This document shows positions 1 through 5,805 of a stretch of 6,818 nucleotides of DNA, piece after piece; positions within the stretch are counted from its first letter, which is position 1, and each line of letters opens with the position of its first letter. The stretch is from JANNHK01 sp034408875 (GTDB lineage: Bacteria; Actinomycetota; Acidimicrobiia; IMCC26256; PALSA-610): assembly GCA_034408875.1 (NCBI GenBank), contig JAWXCJ010000243.1, positions 1-6,818 of the forward strand, read 5' to 3'. The position numbers and the translations under genes were made by a program. The notes beneath the pieces were generated by a model that worked only from the letters and a program-made list of their open reading frames with translations, had not been told where the DNA came from and ran no database searches.

Positions 1-31
1 AATCTGACTGGGCGCGTTGTCGAACACTCGG

Positions 32-37
32 TACGTT
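32..37 (+). promoter_or_regulatory. Possible -10 box for a leaderless start of the lyase gene
   Basis: TACGTT fits the actinobacterial -10 pattern TANNNT and ends 6 bases before the ATG at 44. That spacing would put the transcript start at or next to the start codon. No Shine-Dalgarno sequence precedes the ATG, which agrees with a leaderless mRNA. No recognisable -35 box sits 16-19 bases upstream, and only 31 bases of upstream sequence are available, so this is a weak call. It gains some support from the same arrangement at both starts of the divergent pair near 5764 and 5806. Confidence 0.35.
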
Positions 38-43
38 GCCGGC

Positions 44-817
44 ATGACCGAAGCGTTTCTCGCGCTGCATCACCGCGATCGTCCCCTCCTGCTCCCCAAC
101 CCGTGGGATGCGGGGTCGGCCAAGCTGTTCGCGTCGCTCGGGTTCGAGGCGCTCGCGACGACGAGCGCGGGTCTGGCCGCAACCTGGGGTCGGCTCGCCG
201 GGAATGTCACGCTCGACGAAGTGCTCGCCCACGCGCGCGACATCGTTGCGGCCACGGGCCTTCCGGTGAGCGCCGATTTCGAGAACGGGTTTGCCGACAA
301 GCCCGACGACGTCGCCGCGAACGTGCGCCTCGCGATGGACACGGGATTGGCCGGTTGTTCCGTCGAGGACTTTACCCGTGACCGCGACGAACCCATCTAC
401 GACCTCGCGTTCGCGGCCGAACGCGTCGCCGCCGCGGCCGAGGTTGCGCACGCCGGGGGCGCGCGGTTCGTGTTGACCGCGCGGGCCGAGAACTACCTGC
501 ATGGGCGCGCCGACCTCGCGGACACGATCGCTCGGTTGCACGCGTTCCAGGAAGCGGGCGCCGACGTGTTGTACGCACCCGGCCTGGGCAACGTCGACGA
601 CATCCGCAGCGTCGTGGACGCGGTCGACCGGCCCGTGAACGTGCTCGCACTTCCGGGCGCCCCCGATGTCGAGACCCTCACCTCGGTCGGCGTGGCCCGC
701 ATCTGCGTCGGGAGCGCGTTCAGCTACGTCGCCTACGGCGCGGTGATGGATGCGGCAGTCGAGTTGCGCGACCAAGGAACGTACGGGTTCTGGAAGACCG
801 CCGGGACCGGAGCGTAG
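44..817 (+). CDS. Isocitrate lyase/phosphoenolpyruvate mutase superfamily protein
   Basis: Predicted 257-residue cytoplasmic TIM-barrel enzyme of the ICL/PEPM superfamily, whose members make or break C-C or P-C bonds next to a 2-oxo acid or carboxylate using Mg2+. Visible family marks are the N-terminal LLLPNPWDAGSA (residues 15-26), the TTSAGLA strand (39-45), the metal-binding stretch SADFENGF (76-83, with D78) and the CSVEDF strand (105-110, with E108). LTARAENYL and the C-terminal GVARICVGSAF stretch also match the family. The KKCGH/KRCGH catalytic loop of true isocitrate and 2-methylisocitrate lyases is absent: after E108-D109 the chain reads FTRDRDEPIYD. It is therefore probably neither of those, and its substrate is unknown. 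The ATG at 44 is preferred because it begins right before the conserved part and has a -10-like box 6 bases upstream; an in-frame TTG at 17 would add nine unconserved-looking residues. The length is normal for the small members of this family. The next gene on the same strand starts 80 bases after the stop. Confidence 0.9.
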   Translation: MTEAFLALHHRDRPLLLPNPWDAGSAKLFASLGFEALATTSAGLAATWGRLAGNVTLDEVLAHARDIVAATGLPVSADFENGFADKPDDVAANVRLAMDTGLAGCSVEDFTRDRDEPIYDLAFAAERVAAAAEVAHAGGARFVLTARAENYLHGRADLADTIARLHAFQEAGADVLYAPGLGNVDDIRSVVDAVDRPVNVLALPGAPDVETLTSVGVARICVGSAFSYVAYGAVMDAAVELRDQGTYGFWKTAGTGA

Positions 818-884
818 GCGATACGCGAGAACTTCGTCCGCTAGTAATCGGCGGAGACGCGGCGTAGCGTCGCCCATCTCAGCG

Positions 885-890
885 GGAGGT
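885..890 (+). promoter_or_regulatory. Ribosome binding site of the acyl-CoA ligase
   Basis: GGAGGT is a near-perfect Shine-Dalgarno sequence 7 bases before the ATG at 898. It decides the start: the in-frame GTG codons at 889 and 892 overlap or abut this site and could not use it, while the ATG at 907 would sit 16 bases away. The rest of the 80-base gap (818-897) shows only a weak TANNNT match (TAGCGT, 865-870), so whether the gene has its own promoter is open. Confidence 0.8.
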
Positions 891-897
891 GGTGTTC

Positions 898-2409
898 ATG
901 GTCACGATGGCGAGCCCACTCGAACGGGCGGTGCAAGTCGGCTCACAGCGCATCGCGGTGAGCTGCGGCGACGTGCAGCTCACGTACGCCCAGACGGCCG
1001 AGCGCTGCAAGCGACTCGTCGCCGGGTTGCGCGGCCTCGGCCTCGGTGCAGGCGATCGGGTTGCCGTCGTCGGACCGAACTGTCACCGCTACCTCGAACT
1101 CTACCAAGCTGTTCCGAGCGCAGGGATGGTGATCGTGCCGCTCAACGCGCGGCACACGTCGGCCGAGCTGCGCTATGCGATCGAAGACGGCGGCGTGCGC
1201 GTGCTCTTCTCCGCGCTCGGCGACATGGGTGTCGCCGACGCCGTCGAACATGTGGTCGACCTCGACGACGGCTACGAGCAGCTCCTCGCCCGCAGCTTCC
1301 CGGAGGAGATCCGCACCGAGGTCGACGAGAACGATCTCGCCGGACTCTTCTACACCGGGGGAACGACGGGTGCGTCGAAGGGCGTCATGCTCTCGCACCG
1401 CAATCTCGTCGCCAACGCGACGCACATGGCGATGTGCTGGCCGTTCACAGTCGACACGCGCTTCCTCATCATCGCACCGCTGTTCCACGCAGCCGGGTCG
1501 GTCGCCGTGCTGTCGACGGTCTGGAGTGCCGGACTACAAGTCACGCTGCCGACGTTCGATCCGGCACGGGCCCTCGACCTGATCGAGCAGCACGCCATCA
1601 CGCACACGTTGGTCGTACCCACGATGCTCGCGGCGATGAGTGAGGAGCAGTTCTCCCGCCCGCGCGATGTCTCGTCGCTGCAACATCTCGGACACGGGGG
1701 CTCCCCCATCGCCGCAGAGACGTTGCGGCGGGCCCATGCCGCGTTCCCGAGTACGGCGCTGCTGCACGTCTACGGAGCGACCGAGCTCGCGCCGCTCGCG
1801 ACACTGCTCCCGAACGAAGAACTCGTGCTCGACACCGAGCGCGTCCGTTCGTGTGGACAACCGGCGGTCGGCGTCGACGTGGCCGTCATCGGTGCCGACG
1901 GTACCCGGCAGAAGACGGGCGAAGTCGGCGAGATCGCGGTGCGCGGCCCAAACGTCATGCTCGGCTACTGGAACAAGCCGGCCGAGACCGCGGCCGCACT
2001 CGTCGACGGCTGGTACCGCTCGGGCGACCTCGGATTCCAGGACGAGGAGGGCTACGTGTTCCTCGTCGACCGGGCCAAGGACATGATCGTCTCGGGTGGG
2101 GAGAACGTGTACAGCACCGAAGTCGAAGACGCGCTGTACAAGCATCCGGCCGTGCTCGAAGCGGCGGTGTTCGGCGTTCCCGACAAGAAGTGGGGCGAAG
2201 CCGTGTACGCCGTCGTCGTTCCCCGGAGCCCGGTTCAGGCCGACGAGCTGATCGAGCACTGCCGCGAACTGATCGCCGGATACAAGATCCCGAAGCACAT
2301 CGACGTGCGCGACGAACCGTTGCCGAAGTCGGGTGCGGGCAAGGTCCTCAAGCGCGAACTCCGGTCGACCTACTGGGAAAGTGCCGACTCCGACGTGGCC
2401 GGCGCCTGA
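898..2409 (+). CDS. FadD-like acyl-CoA synthetase (AMP-forming, ANL superfamily)
   Basis: Predicted 503-residue ligase that activates a carboxylic acid with ATP to an acyl-adenylate and then transfers it to coenzyme A. Both ANL domains are present. The N-terminal domain carries the phosphate-binding loop YTGGTTGASKG (152-162) and YGATE (292-296). WYRSGDLG carries the ribose-binding Asp (D377), followed by the hinge region RAKDMIVSGGENVYSTEVE (from R392). The C-terminal domain ends with PKSGAGKVLKRELR, where K482 is the expected adenylation lysine. All key residues seem intact, so the enzyme should be active. The TGG-TTG form of the loop resembles E. coli FadD and favours a fatty or other acyl acid, but the acid cannot be read from sequence. 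The chain is on the short side for the family, with a trimmed N-terminus (the AMP-binding region begins within the first 20 residues). Start ATG 898 is set by GGAGGT at 885-890. No membrane segment or signal peptide is evident. Its neighbours, a lyase-like enzyme upstream and a permease downstream, do not define its pathway. Confidence 0.95.
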   Translation: MVTMASPLERAVQVGSQRIAVSCGDVQLTYAQTAERCKRLVAGLRGLGLGAGDRVAVVGPNCHRYLELYQAVPSAGMVIVPLNARHTSAELRYAIEDGGVRVLFSALGDMGVADAVEHVVDLDDGYEQLLARSFPEEIRTEVDENDLAGLFYTGGTTGASKGVMLSHRNLVANATHMAMCWPFTVDTRFLIIAPLFHAAGSVAVLSTVWSAGLQVTLPTFDPARALDLIEQHAITHTLVVPTMLAAMSEEQFSRPRDVSSLQHLGHGGSPIAAETLRRAHAAFPSTALLHVYGATELAPLATLLPNEELVLDTERVRSCGQPAVGVDVAVIGADGTRQKTGEVGEIAVRGPNVMLGYWNKPAETAAALVDGWYRSGDLGFQDEEGYVFLVDRAKDMIVSGGENVYSTEVEDALYKHPAVLEAAVFGVPDKKWGEAVYAVVVPRSPVQADELIEHCRELIAGYKIPKHIDVRDEPLPKSGAGKVLKRELRSTYWESADSDVAGA

Positions 2410-2410
2410 C

Positions 2411-2425
2411 GGCGAACGCATCGCC
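2411..2425 (+). other. Small dyad just after the ligase stop
   Basis: GGCGA and TCGCC form a 5-bp stem around the 5-base loop ACGCA, starting one base after the ligase stop codon. It is the first of a series of dyads that fills the gap before the permease. Alone it is too short to call a terminator. Confidence 0.3.
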
Positions 2426-2440
2426 GGCGGCATGGGTAAC

Positions 2441-2457
2441 GACCCGTCGAGCGGGTC
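2441..2457 (+). terminator. Possible terminator hairpin after the ligase gene
   Basis: GACCCG and CGGGTC form a perfect 6-bp GC-rich stem with the 5-base loop TCGAG, starting 31 bases after the ligase stop. No T-run follows. Actinobacterial terminators often lack a strong U-tract, so termination is possible but not shown; the element may equally be part of the repeat/dyad series in this gap. Confidence 0.3.
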
Positions 2458-2487
2458 GCCCGACATGTGGACCGTGTACGTAACCCG

Positions 2488-2497
2488 ACCCGCGGGT
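2488..2497. other. 10-bp perfect palindrome ACCCGCGGGT
   Basis: A perfect inverted repeat without spacer, in the middle of the ligase-permease gap and 91 bases upstream of the permease ATG. As it has no loop it fits a dimeric DNA-binding protein better than an RNA hairpin. No specific regulator can be named from it. Confidence 0.35.
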
Positions 2498-2505
2498 GCT
2501 GGCAT

Positions 2506-2519
2506 CCCGACCGCTCGGG
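2506..2519 (+). other. GC-rich stem-loop upstream of the permease
   Basis: CCCGA and TCGGG form a 5-bp stem closed by the 4-base loop CCGC. The structure lies immediately before the third GTAAC copy. It could be a second weak terminator or part of an operator region; there is no T-run after it. Confidence 0.3.
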
Positions 2520-2544
2520 GGGTAACACCGGAGACAGCAGTTCC

Positions 2545-2572
2545 TCGCCGTGCCTGAATGAAGGCGTGGTGA
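2545..2572 (+). promoter_or_regulatory. 11-bp RNA hairpin in the permease leader
   Basis: Transcribed on the + strand, 2545-2555 can pair without interruption with 2562-2572, leaving the six-base loop GAAUGA (2556-2561). The stem has 11 consecutive pairs: two A-U, six G-C and three G-U. The G-U pairs mean the structure works as RNA of this strand only, not as a DNA palindrome. It ends 10 bases before the ATG at 2583, so the weak GGCGGG stretch before the start stays unpaired. A leader structure that affects translation or mRNA stability of the permease is plausible. Its function is inference, and the structure would exist only if the transcript begins upstream of 2545. Confidence 0.45.
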
Positions 2573-2582
2573 TCGGCGGGTA

Positions 2583-4949
2583 ATGGGAGTCGTCCTCTAC
2601 ATGGTCACGAACGACGTGCGGCGGCGCCGGCGCGCGCTCCTGGTCGTGACGATCCTCGTCGGGTTGATCGGCGCAGTCGTACTGACCGCACTTGCGGGTG
2701 CGCGGCGCACCGACACCGCGTACGATCGGCTCCGGGAAGCGGTCAGCGCGTCGGACGCGTCGATCGAAGTGAGCCCGGAGTACTTCGACGCCATTGCCGC
2801 CCTGCCGCAGGTCGAATCGGCCGCGCCGGGGTCCTACATGTTCGTGTTCCCGGAGAACTTCGACGGCGACTTGCTCACCCTCGCCGCGGTCGACGACCGG
2901 CTGTTCACGACGAGCCACCGCCCGCTCATCACGGAGGGTCACGCACCGGAACTCGACCAGCGCGACGCAGTGATGGTGAACACCGAAGCGGCCGAGCGGT
3001 TGGGCGTCGGCGCGGGCGACACGATCGAGCTCGTGTCGATGACCCCGGAGCAGATGGACCTGCTCGTCAACGGCGGCGACCCCGGCGAGCCGGCCGGTCC
3101 GGGCATCGAGGTGACGGTGGCCGCCATCGTGCGCACCGAAGCCGAGATCGCGAATCGCATGGCGCTCATGCTGTTCACGCCCGCGTTCTACGACGCCTAC
3201 CGCGACGAGGTCGGGCACTTCGACGAGATCCTCGATGTCAAGCTCGTCAACGGCCGCGCCGACCTTCCGGCTTTCCAAGCCGCGTTCGAACAGGTCGTTC
3301 CCGAGAGCGAAGGCGCGATCGTCGACACTGGGGTCGAGACGATCGCGCAGGTCGAGGATGCGATCCGCGTGCTCGCGGTGTCGCTCGTCATCTTCGCCCT
3401 CGTCGTGGCGCTCGCCGGGTTCGTCGCCATCGGCCAGGCGCTGGCGCGCCAAGCGGCCCTTTCCTCGAGTCAGCAGCGCGATCTCCGCACGCTGGGCTTG
3501 AGCCGCTCGCAGCGGTTCGGGGCGATGTTCGTGCCCAGCGCGCTCGTGGCGTCGGGAGGCGCGTTCGTCGCCGCGGTCACGTCGGTCTTGGCATCGCCGC
3601 TGATGCCGATCGGGTATGCCCGGCGGGTCGAACCGTATCCGGGGTTGTTCGTCGACTGGCTCGTCGTCCTCATGGGTTCGGTGGCGATCGTCACCCTGGT
3701 CTCCGCGCGCGCCGCGTTCTCGAGCTGGGGTGCGGCCGGGCGGGTGCGCGACGCGTCGGCCCGGCCGAGCGCGATGCGCGCGACCGGAGCGTTGTCCCGC
3801 ATGGGCGCGTCGTTGCCCGCGCTGACGGGTGTGCGCATGGCGTTGGATCCCGGTCGCGGTCGCACCGCGGTGCCGGTACGGTCGGCGTGGGCCGGTTCCG
3901 TCGCCGGCGTTGCCGGGCTCGTCGCCGCGATCACGTTCGGCGCCGGCCTCGGCTGGATCGTTTCGGAGCCGGCGGCGTACGGACTCGGATGGGATGCCAG
4001 CGTCGTCGTGCCGCCCGACAGCGGCATGCTCGACGATCTCGGCCGCGATCCCGACATCGACGACGTCGCCGCGTTGAGTGTTTCGCCGGTGCGCCTCGGC
4101 GGCGTCCCCCTCCAGGCGTACGGAATGGATCCGATGTCCGGTGAGTTCGCGACCGTCCTGACCGGACGCGTCCCCCAGACCGATGACGAGGTGCTTGTCG
4201 GATCGGAGACCCTCGATCGCCTCGGCCTGCGGGTCGGGGACTCGGTGGCCGTCGCCCGCCTCGACGGCGAAGCGCTACGCGAGCTGACTGTTGTCGGCCG
4301 CGGCGTGTTCCCTGAGTTCGTGCATCCCGCCGTTCCCGATTCCGACACAGGCGCGTACAACGATTTCGCGTTGCTGACGGGCCGGGGCGGGCAAGCGATC
4401 GCCGACCCGGGCGGCGAGACGTTCGATATGGCACTCGTCGGTTTCGCGCCTGGTGTCGAGCCCGATGCCGCCATCGCCAGACTCGCGGGCAACGGTGTCG
4501 AATTCCAATCGTTGAGGCGTCCGGAACGTCTCGGCAACCTGCAACGAGTTCACTCGTTCCCGGCCGTCGTTGCGGCGTTCCTCGTTCTCATCGCGGTCGC
4601 CGCGGTCGGTCACACGCTCGTCAGTTTCGTGCATCGTCGGGCGGGTGAACTCGCACTCCTGAAGTCACTCGGGTTCGTCGGGACGCAAGTGCGCGCGTCG
4701 GTGGCGTGGCAGGCGAGCACCATCGCGGCGATCGGTCTCGTTGTCGGTATCCCGGTCGGCGTGATCGTCGGCCGCGGCGCGTGGGGTTATGTCGCGAGCG
4801 GGTTGGGTGTCGACGACCAGATTGCGATGCCGTGGTTGGGCATTGCCGCGATCGTGCCGGGGGCACTGCTACTCGTGAACGTCATCGCCGCGCTCCCGGC
4901 TCGGCGCGCGGCACGGACTCGTCCGGCACTCGCGCTGCGCACCGAGTAA
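2583..4949 (+). CDS. FtsX/MacB-like ABC transporter permease, eight-helix type
   Basis: Predicted 788-residue inner-membrane protein with two FtsX-type repeats. Membrane segments by eye lie near residues 18-40, 263-285, 313-336, 357-379, 436-460, 660-682, 707-735 and 751-773. Two large outside domains sit between segments 1-2 (about 41-262) and 5-6 (about 461-658), as in MacB-type permeases. After segment 1 comes ARRTDTAYDR, typical of a large actinobacterial permease family. The last repeat carries RRAGELALLKSLG before segment 7, the usual coupling region that contacts the ATPase, and the chain ends in positively charged PARRAARTRPALALRTE. The fold seems complete. Such permeases normally work with a LolD/MacB-type ATPase, exporting or extracting lipids, lipoproteins or peptides or transmitting force, yet no ATPase gene is next to this one. 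The ATG at 2583 is chosen because VLYMV lines up with the usual family N-terminus; it has only a weak GGCGGG upstream. The ATG at 2601, with GGGAG 11 bases before it, is the alternative. The gene converges on an SDR gene with 11 bases between stops. Confidence 0.9.
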   Translation: MGVVLYMVTNDVRRRRRALLVVTILVGLIGAVVLTALAGARRTDTAYDRLREAVSASDASIEVSPEYFDAIAALPQVESAAPGSYMFVFPENFDGDLLTLAAVDDRLFTTSHRPLITEGHAPELDQRDAVMVNTEAAERLGVGAGDTIELVSMTPEQMDLLVNGGDPGEPAGPGIEVTVAAIVRTEAEIANRMALMLFTPAFYDAYRDEVGHFDEILDVKLVNGRADLPAFQAAFEQVVPESEGAIVDTGVETIAQVEDAIRVLAVSLVIFALVVALAGFVAIGQALARQAALSSSQQRDLRTLGLSRSQRFGAMFVPSALVASGGAFVAAVTSVLASPLMPIGYARRVEPYPGLFVDWLVVLMGSVAIVTLVSARAAFSSWGAAGRVRDASARPSAMRATGALSRMGASLPALTGVRMALDPGRGRTAVPVRSAWAGSVAGVAGLVAAITFGAGLGWIVSEPAAYGLGWDASVVVPPDSGMLDDLGRDPDIDDVAALSVSPVRLGGVPLQAYGMDPMSGEFATVLTGRVPQTDDEVLVGSETLDRLGLRVGDSVAVARLDGEALRELTVVGRGVFPEFVHPAVPDSDTGAYNDFALLTGRGGQAIADPGGETFDMALVGFAPGVEPDAAIARLAGNGVEFQSLRRPERLGNLQRVHSFPAVVAAFLVLIAVAAVGHTLVSFVHRRAGELALLKSLGFVGTQVRASVAWQASTIAAIGLVVGIPVGVIVGRGAWGYVASGLGVDDQIAMPWLGIAAIVPGALLLVNVIAALPARRAARTRPALALRTE

Positions 4950-4960
4950 CCGCGACTCCC

Positions 4961-5764
4961 CTACCAGTCGAGACCGAGTACCTCACGCATCGCGACTTCG
5001 AACTCGTCGTAGGTCATGCCCTGACGTGCGGCTACGACCATTGCCGCGTCGTTGCCAACCGGCCAACGCAACTGCTTGCGATCGGTTTCGAGCGCGTCGG
5101 CGATGACCGATGCGACCAGCTCCGGTCCGGGTGCGGGTTCTCCCCCGCCGAGTGTGCCTTGCGCCGTCTGCCACAGCACACCGAGCTCCTGGTACGGACC
5201 GGGCTCACCCCGATGGTCGAGCACGTTCTCGCCGAACCGCGTGTCGATGACGCCGGGTTCGATCGCAATAACGCGCACACCGAAGTGCCCGACTTCGAGG
5301 TGCAACGCCTCCGTGAGGCCCTCGAGCGCGAATTTCGTCGCCGCGTAATAGCCGCCGAGCGGCGGGGCGGCGATCCCGGCGATCGACGTGACGTTGACCA
5401 CCGCGCCCGAACCGCGCTCGCGCATCGCCGGGACAAAGGCCTGGATCATGCGGGCCGCGCCGAACACGTTCGTTTCGAACATGCGCCGGACCTCGTCGAG
5501 CGGCGCCGTCTCGACTGCGCCCTCGACACCGAACCCGGCGTTGTTGACGAGGACGTCGATGTTGCCGGCCGCTGCTATTGCCGCGGCGACCGAAGCGTCG
5601 CTGTCGACGTCGAGTTCGAGGGTCTGCGCGACCTTCAGGTCGTCGAGGGTGGCGCGGCGCCGGGCCGTCGCGACGACCTCGTAGCCCCGGGCCGCGAGTT
5701 CGACCGCCGTGGCCCGGCCGATACCGCTGGAACAGCCTGTAATCAGTGCGCGTTTGGTCGTCAT
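4961..5764 (-). CDS. Classical short-chain dehydrogenase/reductase (17beta-HSD-like)
   Basis: Predicted 267-residue soluble NAD(P)(H)-dependent oxidoreductase acting on an alcohol/ketone pair. The Rossmann motif TGCSSGIG is at residues 9-16. Basic residues at the end of the second strand (ATARRR, 32-37) hint at NADP(H). LDVD (51-54) and NNAG (74-77) follow, and the catalytic tetrad is N99, S127, Y140 and K144 (YAATK), with PG after the next strand (EPGVIDTRF). The TARRRATLDDL stretch and the C-terminal LRWPVGNDA are common in the SDR group that contains 17beta-hydroxysteroid-dehydrogenase-like and retinol-dehydrogenase-like proteins; the true substrate is unknown. The start ATG has no Shine-Dalgarno sequence but a TACGGT box 7 bases upstream, so a leaderless mRNA is likely. 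It is divergent from the hydrolase gene across a 41-base gap, which suggests common control. Its 3' end faces the permease gene with no room for a terminator between them. Confidence 0.95.
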   Translation of the reverse strand: MTTKRALITGCSSGIGRATAVELAARGYEVVATARRRATLDDLKVAQTLELDVDSDASVAAAIAAAGNIDVLVNNAGFGVEGAVETAPLDEVRRMFETNVFGAARMIQAFVPAMRERGSGAVVNVTSIAGIAAPPLGGYYAATKFALEGLTEALHLEVGHFGVRVIAIEPGVIDTRFGENVLDHRGEPGPYQELGVLWQTAQGTLGGGEPAPGPELVASVIADALETDRKQLRWPVGNDAAMVVAARQGMTYDEFEVAMREVLGLDW

Positions 5765-5771
5765 GAACCGA

Positions 5772-5777
5772 ACCGTA
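5772..5777 (-). promoter_or_regulatory. Likely -10 box of the SDR gene (leaderless)
   Basis: Read on the - strand this is TACGGT, a TANNNT -10 match, with 7 bases between it and the ATG at 5764. Transcription would start at or one or two bases before the start codon. The -35 position (about 5795-5801, overlapping the -10 box of the opposite gene) holds only a poor match, TCACCG or CTCACC. The same hexamer forms an inverted repeat with the box at 5793-5798. Confidence 0.5.
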
Positions 5778-5792
5778 CCGCGAGTCTTGGCC

Positions 5793-5798
5793 TACGGT
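5793..5798 (+). promoter_or_regulatory. Likely -10 box of the hydrolase gene (leaderless)
   Basis: TACGGT fits TANNNT and ends 7 bases before the GTG at 5806, the same geometry as the SDR promoter facing the other way. It overlaps the other in-frame GTG at 5797, which argues against that codon as the start. The -35 region is poor (GAACCG or CGAACC around 5769-5775) and overlaps the -10 box of the SDR gene. A GAGGGG stretch lies directly before the GTG but is too close to act as a normal ribosome binding site. Confidence 0.5.
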
Positions 5799-5805
5799 GA
5801 GGGGT

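Larger units (their letters stand above)
2434..2526 (+). repeat. Three spaced GTAAC repeats, two followed by GACCCG...CGGGT dyads
   Basis: GTAAC occurs at 2436-2440, 2480-2484 and 2522-2526, with start-to-start distances of 44 and 42 bases (about four helical turns each). The first and third are part of GGGTAAC, and a related GGGTAA at 2578-2583 runs into the permease ATG. After the first two copies comes GACCCG (2441-2446 and 2487-2492) and then a CGGGT arm, so the two units look like variants of one module. A/T-rich words such as GTAAC should be scarce in this GC-rich DNA. A set of protein binding sites or a decayed repeat are both possible; no known regulator motif is recognised. Confidence 0.4.

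Noticed and set aside
1351..1383. Unusual phosphate-binding loop (TGG and ASKG instead of TSG and PKG) in the ligase
   Set aside because: The TGGTTG form is also found in E. coli FadD, so it is normal variation and not a sign of an altered reaction.
750..1643. 297-codon + strand open frame overlapping the lyase end and the ligase start
   Set aside because: Very Arg-rich translation without motifs, out of frame with the well-supported ligase and lyase; a GC-rich shadow frame.
1534..2505. 323-codon - strand open frame opposite the ligase
   Set aside because: Antisense to the conserved ANL motifs; no recognisable domain and a composition expected from reading high-GC3 codons backwards.
2370..3452. 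360-codon - strand open frame across the gap and the first part of the permease
   Set aside because: His/Arg/Asp-rich translation typical of antisense to GC-rich coding DNA; the permease frame opposite has clear membrane segments and family motifs.
3470..4537. 355-codon - strand open frame inside the permease
   Set aside because: Ser/Arg/Pro/Thr-rich with no motif; shadow of the permease.
4941..4980. Direct repeat ACCGAGTA at 4941-4948 and 4973-4980
   Set aside because: Both copies lie inside or at the end of coding sequence of the two convergent genes; an 8-base match at this distance needs no special explanation and shows no attachment-site or insertion features.
4706..5800. 364-codon + strand open frame opposite the SDR
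   Set aside because: It runs antisense over the whole SDR, whose catalytic residues are all present, and its own translation is Arg/Asp-rich without motifs.
5797..5805. Upstream in-frame GTG start for the hydrolase
   Set aside because: It lies within the TACGGT -10 box and adds only three residues; GTG 5806 fits the promoter spacing better.
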